DNA of 64,000 bases, from the NCBI RefSeq assembly GCF_026672425.1, contig NZ_JAPPRC010000006.1, positions 186,001 to 250,000 on the forward strand, read 5' to 3'. Position 1 is the first letter of the stretch, and each line of letters begins with the position of its first letter. The stretch comes from Pannonibacter sp. SL95 (GTDB lineage: Bacteria > Pseudomonadota > Alphaproteobacteria > Rhizobiales > Stappiaceae). The notes below the pieces were generated by a model. That model saw only the letters and a program-made list of their open reading frames with translations, made no database searches and had not been told where the DNA came from. The translations under genes and the position numbers were made by a program. Below, in pieces: positions 17,748 through 25,593 of the stretch.

Positions 17748-18731
17748 ATGGAACTGGTTCTGGGACTTGCCAACTATGCCCTGTTCATGGGCGTCTTCAT
17801 CGGCATCTATGCCATCCTCGCCCTCGGGCTCAACATCCAGTGGGGCTACTCGGGCCTCTTCAACGCAGGCATTGCCGGCTTCTTCGCCGTCGGTGCCTAT
17901 ACCTCTGCGATCCTGACGAGCCCCTATGCAGAAGGACGCATCGGCGGCTTCGAGCTGCCGACCGTTGTCGGCTGGGTCGGGGCCATGGTGGCCGCCGCGC
18001 TGATCGCCTGGCCGATCGGCAAGGTCTGCCTGCGCTTCCGCTCGGACTATCTGGCCATTGCCTCGATCGGCATTGCCGAGATCATCCGCCTGGTCATCAA
18101 GTCGGAAGACGTGCTGACCAATGGCGCCAAGGGCATCAACAACATTCCGCGTCCGTTCGGTGACCTGCCCTACGTGCAGTCGCAGATCGCCTATCTCGCC
18201 ATCGTGCTGCTGGTGCTGGCCATCGTCTATTTCGCGGTCGAGCGCCAGTACAACGCCCCCTGGGGCCGCATGATGCGGGCCGTGCGTGACAACGAAGTCG
18301 CGGCAACGGCGATGGGCAAGGACATCACCTTCCGCCGGCAGCAGGCGTTCATCTTTGGCGCGGCGCTGATGGGCCTCGGCGGGGCGCTGTTCGCGCATTT
18401 CAACCGCTCGATCACGCCGGAAGCCATCGATCCGATGGTTGCGACCTTCCTCGTCTGGATCATGCTGATCCTCGGCGGCTCGGGCAACAACCGGGGTGCG
18501 ATCCTGGGGACGGCGGTTGTATGGACGATCTGGTCCGTTTCAGAGATTGCAACCGACCGGCTCCCGCATGAATATGCGGTTCAGGCGAAATACGTTCGCG
18601 TGTTTCTGATCGGACTGATGCTGCAGCTGGTGCTGCGCTATCGTCCGGAAGGGCTTTTGCCGGAACCGCTTGGCGGCACGCGCAGCGCGAGCCGTCCGGT
18701 GGCCGAAGCCCGGTCGCAGAAGGGGCTTTGA
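17748..18731 (+). CDS. Branched-chain-amino-acid-type ABC transporter permease (LivM-like)
   Basis: The 327-residue membrane protein has the LivM features: A-L-G-L-N-I-Q-W-G-Y-S-G-L-F-N-A-G near the start, S-D-Y-L-A-I-A-S-I-G-I-A-E-I-I-R, then R-A-V-R-D-N-E-V-A-A-T-A-M-G in the coupling loop and I-L-G-G-S-G-N-N-R-G-A-I-L-G late. The C-terminal tail after residue 300 is polar and probably cytoplasmic. A GGGAGG lies shortly before the ATG. Confidence 0.9.
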   Translation: MELVLGLANYALFMGVFIGIYAILALGLNIQWGYSGLFNAGIAGFFAVGAYTSAILTSPYAEGRIGGFELPTVVGWVGAMVAAALIAWPIGKVCLRFRSDYLAIASIGIAEIIRLVIKSEDVLTNGAKGINNIPRPFGDLPYVQSQIAYLAIVLLVLAIVYFAVERQYNAPWGRMMRAVRDNEVAATAMGKDITFRRQQAFIFGAALMGLGGALFAHFNRSITPEAIDPMVATFLVWIMLILGGSGNNRGAILGTAVVWTIWSVSEIATDRLPHEYAVQAKYVRVFLIGLMLQLVLRYRPEGLLPEPLGGTRSASRPVAEARSQKGL

Positions 18732-18876
18732 CAGCTTCGATGCGGCCGGCAAGCCAGGCCGCATCAGGGAAAGGTTCCCGGACACAAGGGAACCGACATC
18801 GCTTGGGAGGAGGCCGGCGCGCCGGCACCTCCTGCAGAGGGGCAACAGCTCCCGGAACAAAAGTGGAGGTTTGGAA

Positions 18877-20082
18877 ATGAATAAGAAGGTTCTGGCACTC
18901 GCCGGTTCGCTCCTGGCAGCCACCGCGCTCACCGGCACGGCAGCACAGGCCGACGTCAAGATCGGCCTCCTCGGCGGCATCACCGGCCCGATCGCGGCCA
19001 TGGCACCGGCCATGCTGCTCTCGGCTGAAATGGCCATCACCGAAGTCAACGCCCAGGGCGGCATCGGCAAGGGCGAAAAGCTGGTGCAGGTCACCGGCGA
19101 CAGCGCCTGCAACCCGCAGAACGGCACCGACGCCGCGACCAAGGCTGTCAACATTGACGGCGTCGTCGGCCTCGTCGGCCCGCACTGCTCGGGCGCCGTG
19201 ATTGCGGCTGCCAACTCCGTCGCCATCCCGGCCGGCATCGCGCTGATCACCCCGTCGGGCACCTCGCCGGAAATCAGCAACCTGAAGGACAACGACTCGG
19301 TTTTCCGTACTGTTCCTTCGGATGACTATCAGGGCCGCGCCCTTGCCCGCTCGCTGAAGGCGCAGGGCATGGACAGCGTCGCTGTCGCCTACCTGAACAA
19401 CGACTACGGCTCGGGCCTGGCCAACGCATTCAAGGCCGAGTTCGAAGCAAATGGCGGCAAGATCACCGCATTCGCTGCACACGAAGGCGAAAAGGCCTCC
19501 TACCGCTCCAACCTGGCAGAACTCGCCAAGGGCGGTTCCGACACCCTGGTGATCTTCGACTACGGTGATGGCAGCGGCCTGACCATGCTGCGCGAAGCCC
19601 TGGAAAACGGCTTCTTCAAGAACTACGTCGGCGCTGACGGCATGAAGTCCGATGCTCCGATCAAGGAACTTGGCGCCAACAACCTGGGCACCTTCATCAC
19701 CTCGGCTCCGGTCGGTGAGAAGTCCGATTCGCTCGAAGTCTTCGCGAAGAACTTCAAGGACGTCGGCGGTGATCCGGATGCAGTCTTCGTGACCACCTCC
19801 TACGACGCCACCTTCCTGATGGCTCTGGCCATCGAGAAGGCCGGCGGCGACAAGACCAAGGTTGCCAAGGCCCTGCGCGAAATCACGTCCTCGACCGATG
19901 GCGAAGCCATCAAGCCGGGCGAGTGGGCAAAGGCCAAGGAGCTGATCGCAGCTGGCAAGCCGATCACCTACAAGGGCGCAGCTGGCACCTACAATTTCGA
20001 CGCGGCTGGCGACGTCCCGGGCGTGTACGCCCTGTTCAAGGTCGGCGCCAACGGCTTCGAAAAGATGGCTGACATGAAGTAA
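18877..20082 (+). CDS. Periplasmic substrate-binding protein of the kynB-linked ABC transporter (LivK-like)
   Basis: The 401-residue protein starts with a Sec signal (M-N-K-K-V-L-A-L-A-G and a hydrophobic core ending A-A-Q-A), then a type I periplasmic binding fold. V-K-I-G-L-L-G-G-I-T-G-P, N-A-Q-G-G-I, G-P-H-C-S-G-A-V, I-T-P-S-G-T-S-P and R-T-V-P-S-D-D-Y-Q-G all fit the family. The start is fixed by GGAGGT six bases ahead of the ATG. Codon choice looks strongly biased to common C/G-ending codons, suggesting high expression. The ligand is unknown; branched-chain amino acids are the family default, but linkage to kynB makes tryptophan or kynurenine worth testing. A terminator follows. Confidence 0.9.
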   Translation: MNKKVLALAGSLLAATALTGTAAQADVKIGLLGGITGPIAAMAPAMLLSAEMAITEVNAQGGIGKGEKLVQVTGDSACNPQNGTDAATKAVNIDGVVGLVGPHCSGAVIAAANSVAIPAGIALITPSGTSPEISNLKDNDSVFRTVPSDDYQGRALARSLKAQGMDSVAVAYLNNDYGSGLANAFKAEFEANGGKITAFAAHEGEKASYRSNLAELAKGGSDTLVIFDYGDGSGLTMLREALENGFFKNYVGADGMKSDAPIKELGANNLGTFITSAPVGEKSDSLEVFAKNFKDVGGDPDAVFVTTSYDATFLMALAIEKAGGDKTKVAKALREITSSTDGEAIKPGEWAKAKELIAAGKPITYKGAAGTYNFDAAGDVPGVYALFKVGANGFEKMADMK

Positions 20083-20109
20083 TCCGCCCTTCAGGCGAAT
20101 TATATCTGG

Positions 20110-20146
20110 ACCGGCGGCTTCGAAAGGGGCCGCCGGTTTTCATTTT
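20110..20146 (+). terminator. Intrinsic terminator of the kynB-transporter operon
   Basis: ACCGGCGGC (20110-20118) pairs with GCCGCCGGT (20129-20137) around a 10-base loop, followed by TTTTCATTTT. It lies 28 bases after the binding-protein stop codon. Confidence 0.85.
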
Positions 20147-20179
20147 CCGGGGGGCGGTCGGCGTTTTGCCTGGACCCAC

Positions 20180-20530
20180 TCACCATTTCTGGAACACGAA
20201 CCAGGCGCCGGCGGCAATGAGCGCAAAGCCGATGAGATGGTTGAGGCGCATCGGTTCGCCGAGATAGAAGATCGAAAAGACCGCAAAGACAGCGAGCGTC
20301 AGGACTTCCTGGATCGTCTTCAGCTCGGCCGCGCTGAAATAGCCATGACCGATCCGGTTCGCCGGCACCTGCAGGCAATATTCAAAGAAGGCGATGCCCC
20401 AGCTCACCAGGATGACCAGCCACAGGGCTGATCCCTTGAACTTGAGATGACCATACCAGGCGAAGGTCATGAAAATGTTCGAGGCGAGCAGCAGGCCGAT
20501 GGTCGCGACCGGGACGGGAAGAGAGGACAT
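20180..20530 (-). CDS. DUF486 family small membrane protein (DMT-like)
   Basis: From M-S-S-L-P-V-P at 20530 this is a 116-residue protein with four hydrophobic helices. Its pattern of M-T-F-A-W-Y-G-H-L-K, W-G-I-A-F-F-E-Y-C-L-Q-V-P-A-N-R-I-G, and Q-E-V-L-T-L-A-V-F matches DUF486, a half-size relative of drug/metabolite transporters. No function is established. An ATG four codons earlier exists, but GTGGAACC fits the chosen start better. It converges on the transporter operon terminator. Confidence 0.82.
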   Translation of the reverse strand: MSSLPVPVATIGLLLASNIFMTFAWYGHLKFKGSALWLVILVSWGIAFFEYCLQVPANRIGHGYFSAAELKTIQEVLTLAVFAVFSIFYLGEPMRLNHLIGFALIAAGAWFVFQKW

Positions 20531-20629
20531 GGCTGGTTCCACATGGCAAGACCGGCGGACGTCTCCGCCATCTCACCAGCTCCTAGCCCTTTCGCCACAG
20601 GGCGGCAACTGCCACCCGGACAGGGACCC

Positions 20630-20824
20630 TCACTTGGTCAGGATCAGCTTGCCGAGCTTCGTGATGGTCAGGCGGTATGTCTCGTCATTGTGGCGGATGC
20701 GGATCTCGCGATTGCCGCGGAACAAGGCGGAACTGTCGAGCTGGCCATTGTCCTCGCGCGGTGCCGCGGCCTTGCGCAGCGACGGAAGTGTGAGCTTTGC
20801 CTGGCGCGGATTGGCTTCTGCCAT
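20630..20824 (-). CDS. hemP: Hemin uptake protein HemP
   Basis: This 64-residue protein ends with the HemP signature: L-D-S-S-A-L-F-R-G-N-R-E-I-R-I-R-H followed by Y-R-L-T-I-T-K-L-G-K-L-I-L-T-K. HemP/HmuP proteins are small proteins linked to haem-uptake operons, and in rhizobia HmuP promotes expression of the haem receptor. No haem receptor or ABC genes adjoin it here, so it is an orphan copy. ATG 20824 is preceded by GGGGAAATCAG. A TGA-N9-TCA iron-responsive motif lies 68 bases upstream, and the RirA gene that would read such a motif is about 690 bases away. Confidence 0.88.
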   Translation of the reverse strand: MAEANPRQAKLTLPSLRKAAAPREDNGQLDSSALFRGNREIRIRHNDETYRLTITKLGKLILTK

Positions 20825-20891
20825 CTGATTTCCCCGATGCTTCAAGAGTTTAGAGACGTTCCAAGTTGCGAGTGGCTCGCAACAAATAACT

Positions 20892-20906
20892 TGACTCTAA
20901 TACTCA
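20892..20906. promoter_or_regulatory. Iron-responsive operator (RirA-type, TGA-N9-TCA) upstream of hemP
   Basis: TGACTCTAATACTCA has exactly the TGA-N9-TCA form described for RirA iron-responsive operators in rhizobia. It is placed 68 bases before the hemP start codon, where a promoter-proximal operator is expected. The motif is short and can occur by chance; the position and the nearby rirA gene raise confidence. Confidence 0.6.
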
Positions 20907-21227
20907 GAATAAAGTACCAAGACAAGGCCTGAACGGCGGCGCCCCGGAAATCGCGTCCTCCGGCCCGTCGCCCCAGGCAGGACTGACCATCAGTCAAAAT
21001 GCCAGGCAAGCCAGCTGTTTTCTCCTCTCCCTCAAACGGCAAGCCAGCCCGGTATTTTTGGAAAGCCTGCAGGACAGGTTTTGACTGACAGGTGCCAACC
21101 CAAACTCCTGATATTGTAAAGTCATGGTCAAGCGAGGCGATGATGTCTCGTTTTGCACGACGAATGATCAGGGACCTGCTGCCAGCGGTAATCACCGATC
21201 GGCATTGACTGCCTCAAAAATCCCGAC
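20907..21227. other. Intergenic region between hemP promoter and the repeat pair
   Basis: I see no gene here. The region has an inverted repeat GACTGA-CCA-TCAGTC at 20981-20995, and the string TTTTGACTGA occurs once on each strand (ending near 20986 on the minus strand, beginning near 21079 on the plus strand). These could be operator or -35 elements, but nothing nearby identifies what they would serve. Confidence 0.35.
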
Positions 21228-21282
21228 GGTGTCACCCCGGCCGAGCAACGCGAGAGCCGGGGCCAACTCGTTTCCAGAGCAG
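21228..21282 (-). repeat. Dispersed palindromic repeat module, copy B
   Basis: Read on the minus strand, this unit has an AACGAGT-containing lead-in and a CCCCGG core with internal dyad (GCCCCGGCTC and later GGCCGGGGTGAC). It matches copy D (38175-38230) most closely and is paired in inverted orientation with copy A (21361-21416). Confidence 0.7.
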
Positions 21283-21360
21283 AGATGCGGGTACCACCGC
21301 GTCGCCCACCGGAGAAACTGTCGTCGACGCGGTTGTTTGCTGCCTTGTTGACACTTCGAA

Positions 21361-21416
21361 TGCTCTGCGAACGAGTAGACCCCGGGTCGTCGCTGCGCTT
21401 CCGCCCGGGGCGACAG
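21361..21416 (+). repeat. Dispersed palindromic repeat module, copy A
   Basis: The unit reads CTCTGCGAACGAGTAGACC, then CCGGGTC, a variable loop and GCCCGGGGCGAC. The reverse complement of 38056-38110 (copy C) matches it at nearly every position outside the loop. GC-rich stems suggest a folded RNA or a protein-bound DNA hairpin, as in REP elements. Confidence 0.75.
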
Positions 21417-21452
21417 AGAAAGCGATGCAAACTCCAAATCGTATCTGCCAAC

Positions 21453-21480
21453 AAAAAACGCCGGTCAGATGACCGGCGTT
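21453..21480 (-). terminator. Intrinsic terminator of rirA
   Basis: AACGCCGGTC (21457-21466) pairs with GACCGGCGTT (21471-21480) around a 4-base loop. Read leftward, the stem is followed by a run of six T residues (the A-run at 21453-21458). It starts about 30 bases beyond the rirA stop codon. Confidence 0.92.
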
Positions 21481-21510
21481 CGAACGAAGCTCGAGCAATA
21501 CCCTTCGCCG

Positions 21511-21966
21511 TCAGCTGGCGGCAGCCATCGGTTCGTCAATGTGCAGCAGCTGGCGCAGGTCGAGGCGATTCTCGGAGATGTCATGGATCGTCTTCTGGTC
21601 CAGCACATCCATGAAAGCCTCAAGCGCCTCGTGCAACACGCCGTTGAAGCCGCAGGTGGTCAGGATCGGGCAATCCTTGCGGCCGGAGTTGAAGCACTCG
21701 GCCAGATAGAACGAGTCTTCCGCAGCGCGGACAACTTCGCCGATCGTGATCTTTTCCGCGGGCCGGGCGAGCGTGATGCCGCCGTTGCGACCGCGAATGG
21801 TCTTGATGAGATCCGCATCGACCAGGACCTTCATGATCTTGAACAGATGCGTTTCGGACATGCCAAAGCTAGAGGCGATGTCAGCCACCTTGCTGGGCCG
21901 GTCAGGATTCGCAGCGCAGTACATCAGCGTGCGAACGGCGTAGTTGGTTTGTTGAGTAAGGCGCAT
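21511..21966 (-). CDS. rirA: Rrf2-family iron-responsive repressor RirA
   Basis: From M-R-L-T-Q-Q-T-N-Y-A-V-R at 21966 this is a 151-residue Rrf2 protein. The winged helix includes M-S-E-T-H-L-F-K-I-M and the wing R-G-R-N-G-G-I-T-L-A-R-P. Cysteines fall at residues 91, 99 and 105 (A-E-C-F, K-D-C-P, T-T-C-G), the same positions as the Fe-S ligands of characterised RirA. RirA represses iron-uptake genes when iron is sufficient. NsrR and IscR relatives have different cysteine spacing, so RirA is favoured. An intrinsic terminator follows. No ribosome site is visible before the ATG. Confidence 0.9.
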   Translation of the reverse strand: MRLTQQTNYAVRTLMYCAANPDRPSKVADIASSFGMSETHLFKIMKVLVDADLIKTIRGRNGGITLARPAEKITIGEVVRAAEDSFYLAECFNSGRKDCPILTTCGFNGVLHEALEAFMDVLDQKTIHDISENRLDLRQLLHIDEPMAAAS

Positions 21967-21973
21967 AGGTTTA

Positions 21974-22002
21974 GATATGTCCACTGCCGGCCCTTGCGTC
22001 AA
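21974..22002 (-). promoter_or_regulatory. Candidate rirA promoter giving a leaderless or near-leaderless mRNA
   Basis: On the minus strand TTGACG (22002-21997) and CATATC (21979-21974) are 17 bases apart. Only seven bases separate the -10 element from the rirA ATG, placing the expected transcript start at or next to the start codon. Confidence 0.45.
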
Positions 22003-22068
22003 TGGGCATGGTGAGCCGGAGGCTCAAATTTCGCCTTGGCAGGACGAAAGGGCGTGGCAGCGCCGGTT

Positions 22069-23190
22069 TCAGCCGGCTTTGCGCCGTGGCAGGGCGGCCG
22101 GGGCAGCATCGACGGTGGTGGTCTTGTCTGCCTTGCGGGCGCCATCGACCGGCGGCAGGTTCTCCGGCAGGAAGATGTCGATGCCGATCCGCTCCTGGGC
22201 ATCAAGGATCGGCTGCCCGTCGATAAGCGCCTTCAGCACCCGCACGGCACTGCGGATCTCATGGCCTGGATCCTGCGCGATCAGCGCTGAAATCGTGCCG
22301 CGCTCCAGCGCAGATCGTGTGTAAGGCGTCAGCTCATGGGCGATGAAGGTGATCTCGCCAGCGCGGCCGCTTTCCTCGAGCGCAGCAATGACGCCGCGAT
22401 TGCCGGCACCCATGTTGTAGAGGCCGGTCAGATCAGGATGCTCGACCAGCAGCTTGCGGGTGAGATCATAGGTCCGGTCATTGTCGTCGCGGCCTTCACG
22501 GACGCGGACGGGCTCGAAGTCCGGATAAAGCTCCTCAAAAACCTCGAGGCAGCCGCCGTGGCGCTCGGCGTGGTCACGCAGGCCCAGCGATCCGGCAATG
22601 AAGCCGATGCGCGCCCGGTGCCCCTGCCGGTTGCCGGCGAGGAAGCGGCCGAGAAGGCGCCCGGCAACGCGGCCGGCGGCCATGTTGTCGATGCCGACGA
22701 AATGCGCGCGCGCGGAGGCCGGATGATCCGACACCAGCGTCACCACAGGAACGCCGCGCAAGGTCAGCCTGTCAATGCCGGCCCGAACCTCGGGCGAGGA
22801 GGGGGCGACGACGGCGACCCCGTCACAGCCGGTGCGATCCAGCAGGGCGAGCGTGCTGGCGACGGAATGGCTGTCAAAGGCATCAATGTCCTGAACGGTG
22901 AGGGCGACCCGCTCGCCGGCAACGCGCGAGGCGATGCGCTCGGCCTCCTGGCGCAGGTCGGTCATGAAGGCGTTCGGGCCGTTCGGGATCAGGAAAGTGA
23001 GGCGATAGAGCCGGCGCTTGGCAAGATTGGCGGCAAAGACATCGGGCGTGTAACCGAGGGCCTTCACGGCCGCCTCGACCCGCTCGACCGTCGCAGCCCG
23101 AACACCGGGGCGCCGGTTCAGGACCCGGTCAACGGTTGCCAGACTGACGCCGGCCGTCCTCGCCACATCGTGAATGGTGATCCGCTGCAT
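22069..23190 (-). CDS. LacI-family transcriptional regulator
   Basis: The 373-residue protein begins I-T-I-H-D-V-A-R-T-A-G-V-S-L-A-T-V-D-R-V-L-N, the LacI helix-turn-helix and hinge, then a type I periplasmic-binding-like sensor domain (L-T-F-L-I-P-N-G-P-N-A-F, F-V-G-I-D-N, G-F-I-A-G-S-L-G-L-R-D-H). Such regulators normally sense a sugar or cyclitol and control adjacent transport genes, but no sugar operon adjoins it, so its target is elsewhere. The C-terminal 25 or so residues are basic and low-complexity, beyond the usual family end. Confidence 0.88.
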   Translation of the reverse strand: MQRITIHDVARTAGVSLATVDRVLNRRPGVRAATVERVEAAVKALGYTPDVFAANLAKRRLYRLTFLIPNGPNAFMTDLRQEAERIASRVAGERVALTVQDIDAFDSHSVASTLALLDRTGCDGVAVVAPSSPEVRAGIDRLTLRGVPVVTLVSDHPASARAHFVGIDNMAAGRVAGRLLGRFLAGNRQGHRARIGFIAGSLGLRDHAERHGGCLEVFEELYPDFEPVRVREGRDDNDRTYDLTRKLLVEHPDLTGLYNMGAGNRGVIAALEESGRAGEITFIAHELTPYTRSALERGTISALIAQDPGHEIRSAVRVLKALIDGQPILDAQERIGIDIFLPENLPPVDGARKADKTTTVDAAPAALPRRKAG

Positions 23191-23318
23191 GGTCTATCGC
23201 CCTCAAACCCCATGCGAACTATAGCGCAGGCAACGGGTTTGTCAGCCATTTTGTTGCAATGCAAAAAACTATGCCGGCTGATGAGAACGCCTGCAAATCC
23301 GCCAATGAGGGGCGCTGC

Positions 23319-24497
23319 TCAGAAGCTGGAGCCTGCAGCATGGCCAGAGGCCCAGGCCCACTGGAAGTTGAAGCCACCGAGATGGCCTGTCACATCAACC
23401 ACTTCGCCGATGAAATGGAGGCCGGGAACCTTGGTCACCGCCATGGTTTTCGACGACAGCTCGTCCGTATCGACCCCGCCGAGCGTGACTTCAGCCGTGC
23501 GATAACCTTCCGTTCCTGCGGGCAGCAGCGACCAGGCATTGAGGCGGTCGGCTGTCTGGCGCAGCACCTTGTCGGAAAGATCGGCAAGGCGGCCGCCAAG
23601 GCCGTATTCGGTGGCGAGTTCCTCCGCCAGCCGGCGCGGCAGGATGTGGCCGACAGCGGTGCGGATGTCCTGCCGGCCCTGCGCCTGCTTTGCATCCTTG
23701 AGCGCAGCGAAGACATCGGTGCCGGGAGCAAGATCAACGCTGATCGGCTGGCCCTCGCGCCAGTAGGATGAAATCTGCAGGATCGACGGCCCGGACAGGC
23801 CACGATGCGTGAACAGCAAGCCTTCGCGGAAGGATGTCTTGTTGAAGCGCACGACCGCGTCCACCGACACGCCGGCGAGCTTCTGGCACAGGGCCTTGTT
23901 GGCGTCGGAGAAGGTCAGGGGCACGAGCGCGGGACGCGGCGGCACGACCTTGAGCCCGAAACGCCGGGCGATCTCGTAGCCGATGCCGGTGGCGCCCATC
24001 TTCGGGATCGACGGCCCGCCGGTGGCGACCACCAGCGACGTCGCCTCGACGCGTCCGCGCGAGGTCTCTATGGCAAAGCGGTCGTCGGGCTTGCTGATTT
24101 CGGTGAAGCCTGTCTCCAGCCACAGCTTGCCGCCGGCCTTCTCCATCTCGGCGAGCAGCATCGTGATGATGTCCTGCGCACTGTCGTCGCAGAAGAGCTG
24201 GCCGAGCGTCTTCTCGTGCCAGGGGATGCGGTGGCTGTCGACCAGCTTGAGAAAATCCGCCGGCGTATAGCGCTTGAGCGCCGAGACACAGAAGCGCGGG
24301 TTGTCCGACAGGAAGTTCGCCGGGCTGGCGTGGATGTTGGTGAAGTTGCAACGGCCGCCGCCGGAAATGCGGATCTTGTCCGCTGCGCGCTTGGCATGGT
24401 CGATGACGAGCACGGACCGGCCGCGCTTGCCGGCCTCAATGGCGCACATCAGGCCGGCGGCGCCAGCACCCAGGATCAGAACGTCAACTCGTGTCAT
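23319..24497 (-). CDS. HI0933-family FAD/NAD(P)-dependent flavoprotein (BaiN-like)
   Basis: The 392-residue protein starts V-D-V-L-I-L-G-A-G-A-A-G-L-M-C-A-I, a dinucleotide-binding loop. It continues with the family motif K-I-R-I-S-G-G-G-R-C-N-F-T-N and ends G-E-V-V-D-V-T-G-H-L-G-G-F-N-F-Q-W-A-W-A-S-G. HI0933/BaiN-type flavoproteins bind FAD; most lack a proven substrate. The frame runs open to 24626, but 24497 gives the normal N-terminus. A second member of the broader family is at 35579-36835. Confidence 0.85.
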   Translation of the reverse strand: MTRVDVLILGAGAAGLMCAIEAGKRGRSVLVIDHAKRAADKIRISGGGRCNFTNIHASPANFLSDNPRFCVSALKRYTPADFLKLVDSHRIPWHEKTLGQLFCDDSAQDIITMLLAEMEKAGGKLWLETGFTEISKPDDRFAIETSRGRVEATSLVVATGGPSIPKMGATGIGYEIARRFGLKVVPPRPALVPLTFSDANKALCQKLAGVSVDAVVRFNKTSFREGLLFTHRGLSGPSILQISSYWREGQPISVDLAPGTDVFAALKDAKQAQGRQDIRTAVGHILPRRLAEELATEYGLGGRLADLSDKVLRQTADRLNAWSLLPAGTEGYRTAEVTLGGVDTDELSSKTMAVTKVPGLHFIGEVVDVTGHLGGFNFQWAWASGHAAGSSF

Positions 24498-24570
24498 GGC
24501 TGGCTTATAGCAAGAGGCAACGGACTTGCCTCCTGCTATTCGCGTGCGATGATCCGCCTGCGGTGCCGCG

Positions 24571-25593
24571 TCAGCCCATGCAGCCGAGCAGTTCCGCCTC
24601 GCCGATCTGGCCGACAGGGCGGCCATTGTCGATGACGAGGACCGGACCAGAGCCCGCCCGCTTCAGGGCGATGACCTGGCGCAGCGGCGTCACCAGCTCG
24701 CAGTTCGAGCTGCTGGTGGCGGATGCGGCAACCGGGCTCATGATGTCCTGGGCGCGCAACACGTTGAGCGGGTTCATGTGTGCGACGAATTCCGCCACAT
24801 AGGGCGTCGCCGGATGGCGGACGATTTCCTGCGGCGTGCCCAGCTGAATGACCCGCCCGCCCTCCATGATGGCGATGCGGCTGCCGATCTTGGCGGCCTC
24901 GTCGAGATCATGGCTGACGAAGATGATGGTCCGGTGCAGGGTCTTCTGCAGCTGGATCAGTTCGTCCTGCAGCTTGTCACGGATCAGCGGATCCAGCGCG
25001 GAGAAGGGCTCGTCCATCAGGAGGATCGGTGCGTCCGTGGCAAAGGCGCGGGCAAGGCCGACGCGTTGCTGCATGCCGCCGGACAGCTCATGCACGTGCT
25101 TGTTGCCCCAGCCGCCGAGGCCGACCAGTTCGAGCTGGGCGGCCACGCGCTTGCTGCGCTCGGCAAGGCTGACGCCCGCCAGCTCCAGGCCGAAGCCGAC
25201 GTTGTCGGAGACGGTGCGCCAGGGCAGCAGCGCGAATTGCTGGAACACCATGGCGATGCGGCTGCGACGGAGGCGGCGCAGGCGCTCCTCGCCGCAGGTT
25301 GCCGGATTGACCATGCTGTCGCCGTCGCGCACGAGCGTCTCGCCCCGGATGACCGGATTGAGCCCGTTGACCGCGCGCAGCAGCGTCGACTTGCCGGAGC
25401 CGGACAGGCCCATCAGCACGATGACCTCTCCGGGCATGATGTCAAAGGTGGCACCGGCGACGCCCAAGGTCTGGCCCGTTTCGTCCTGGATCTCGCGCCG
25501 GGTCTTGCCGGCATCGATCAGCGGCAACGCCCGGTGCGGTTTCGAGCCGAAGACGATGTCGACATTGTGGAAGGAAACGATCGGATCGCTCAT
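24571..25593 (-). CDS. choV: Choline/betaine ABC transporter ATP-binding protein
   Basis: The 340-residue ATPase has Walker A G-L-S-G-S-G-K-S-T, signature L-S-G-G-M-Q-Q-R and Walker B I-L-L-M-D-E-P-F-S-A-L-D, in the ProV/ChoV subfamily arrangement. The C-terminal 55 residues resemble a single CBS-like segment (A-Q-D-I-M-S-P-V and later V-L-V-I-D-N-G-R-P-V-G), shorter than the paired CBS of ProV. It overlaps the permease stop by one base (TGATG), so translation is coupled. Together with choW and choX it imports choline for the divergent bet genes. Confidence 0.9.
   Translation of the reverse strand: MSDPIVSFHNVDIVFGSKPHRALPLIDAGKTRREIQDETGQTLGVAGATFDIMPGEVIVLMGLSGSGKSTLLRAVNGLNPVIRGETLVRDGDSMVNPATCGEERLRRLRRSRIAMVFQQFALLPWRTVSDNVGFGLELAGVSLAERSKRVAAQLELVGLGGWGNKHVHELSGGMQQRVGLARAFATDAPILLMDEPFSALDPLIRDKLQDELIQLQKTLHRTIIFVSHDLDEAAKIGSRIAIMEGGRVIQLGTPQEIVRHPATPYVAEFVAHMNPLNVLRAQDIMSPVAASATSSSNCELVTPLRQVIALKRAGSGPVLVIDNGRPVGQIGEAELLGCMG

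Noticed and set aside
16112-17773. 553-codon minus-strand frame opposite the transporter genes
   Set aside because: It mirrors livF/livH-like genes codon for codon; extreme His/Arg/Gln content and no ribosome site.
21124-21454. Small open frames on both strands between hemP and rirA
   Set aside because: They run through the repeat modules A and B, have no ribosome site and no family likeness.
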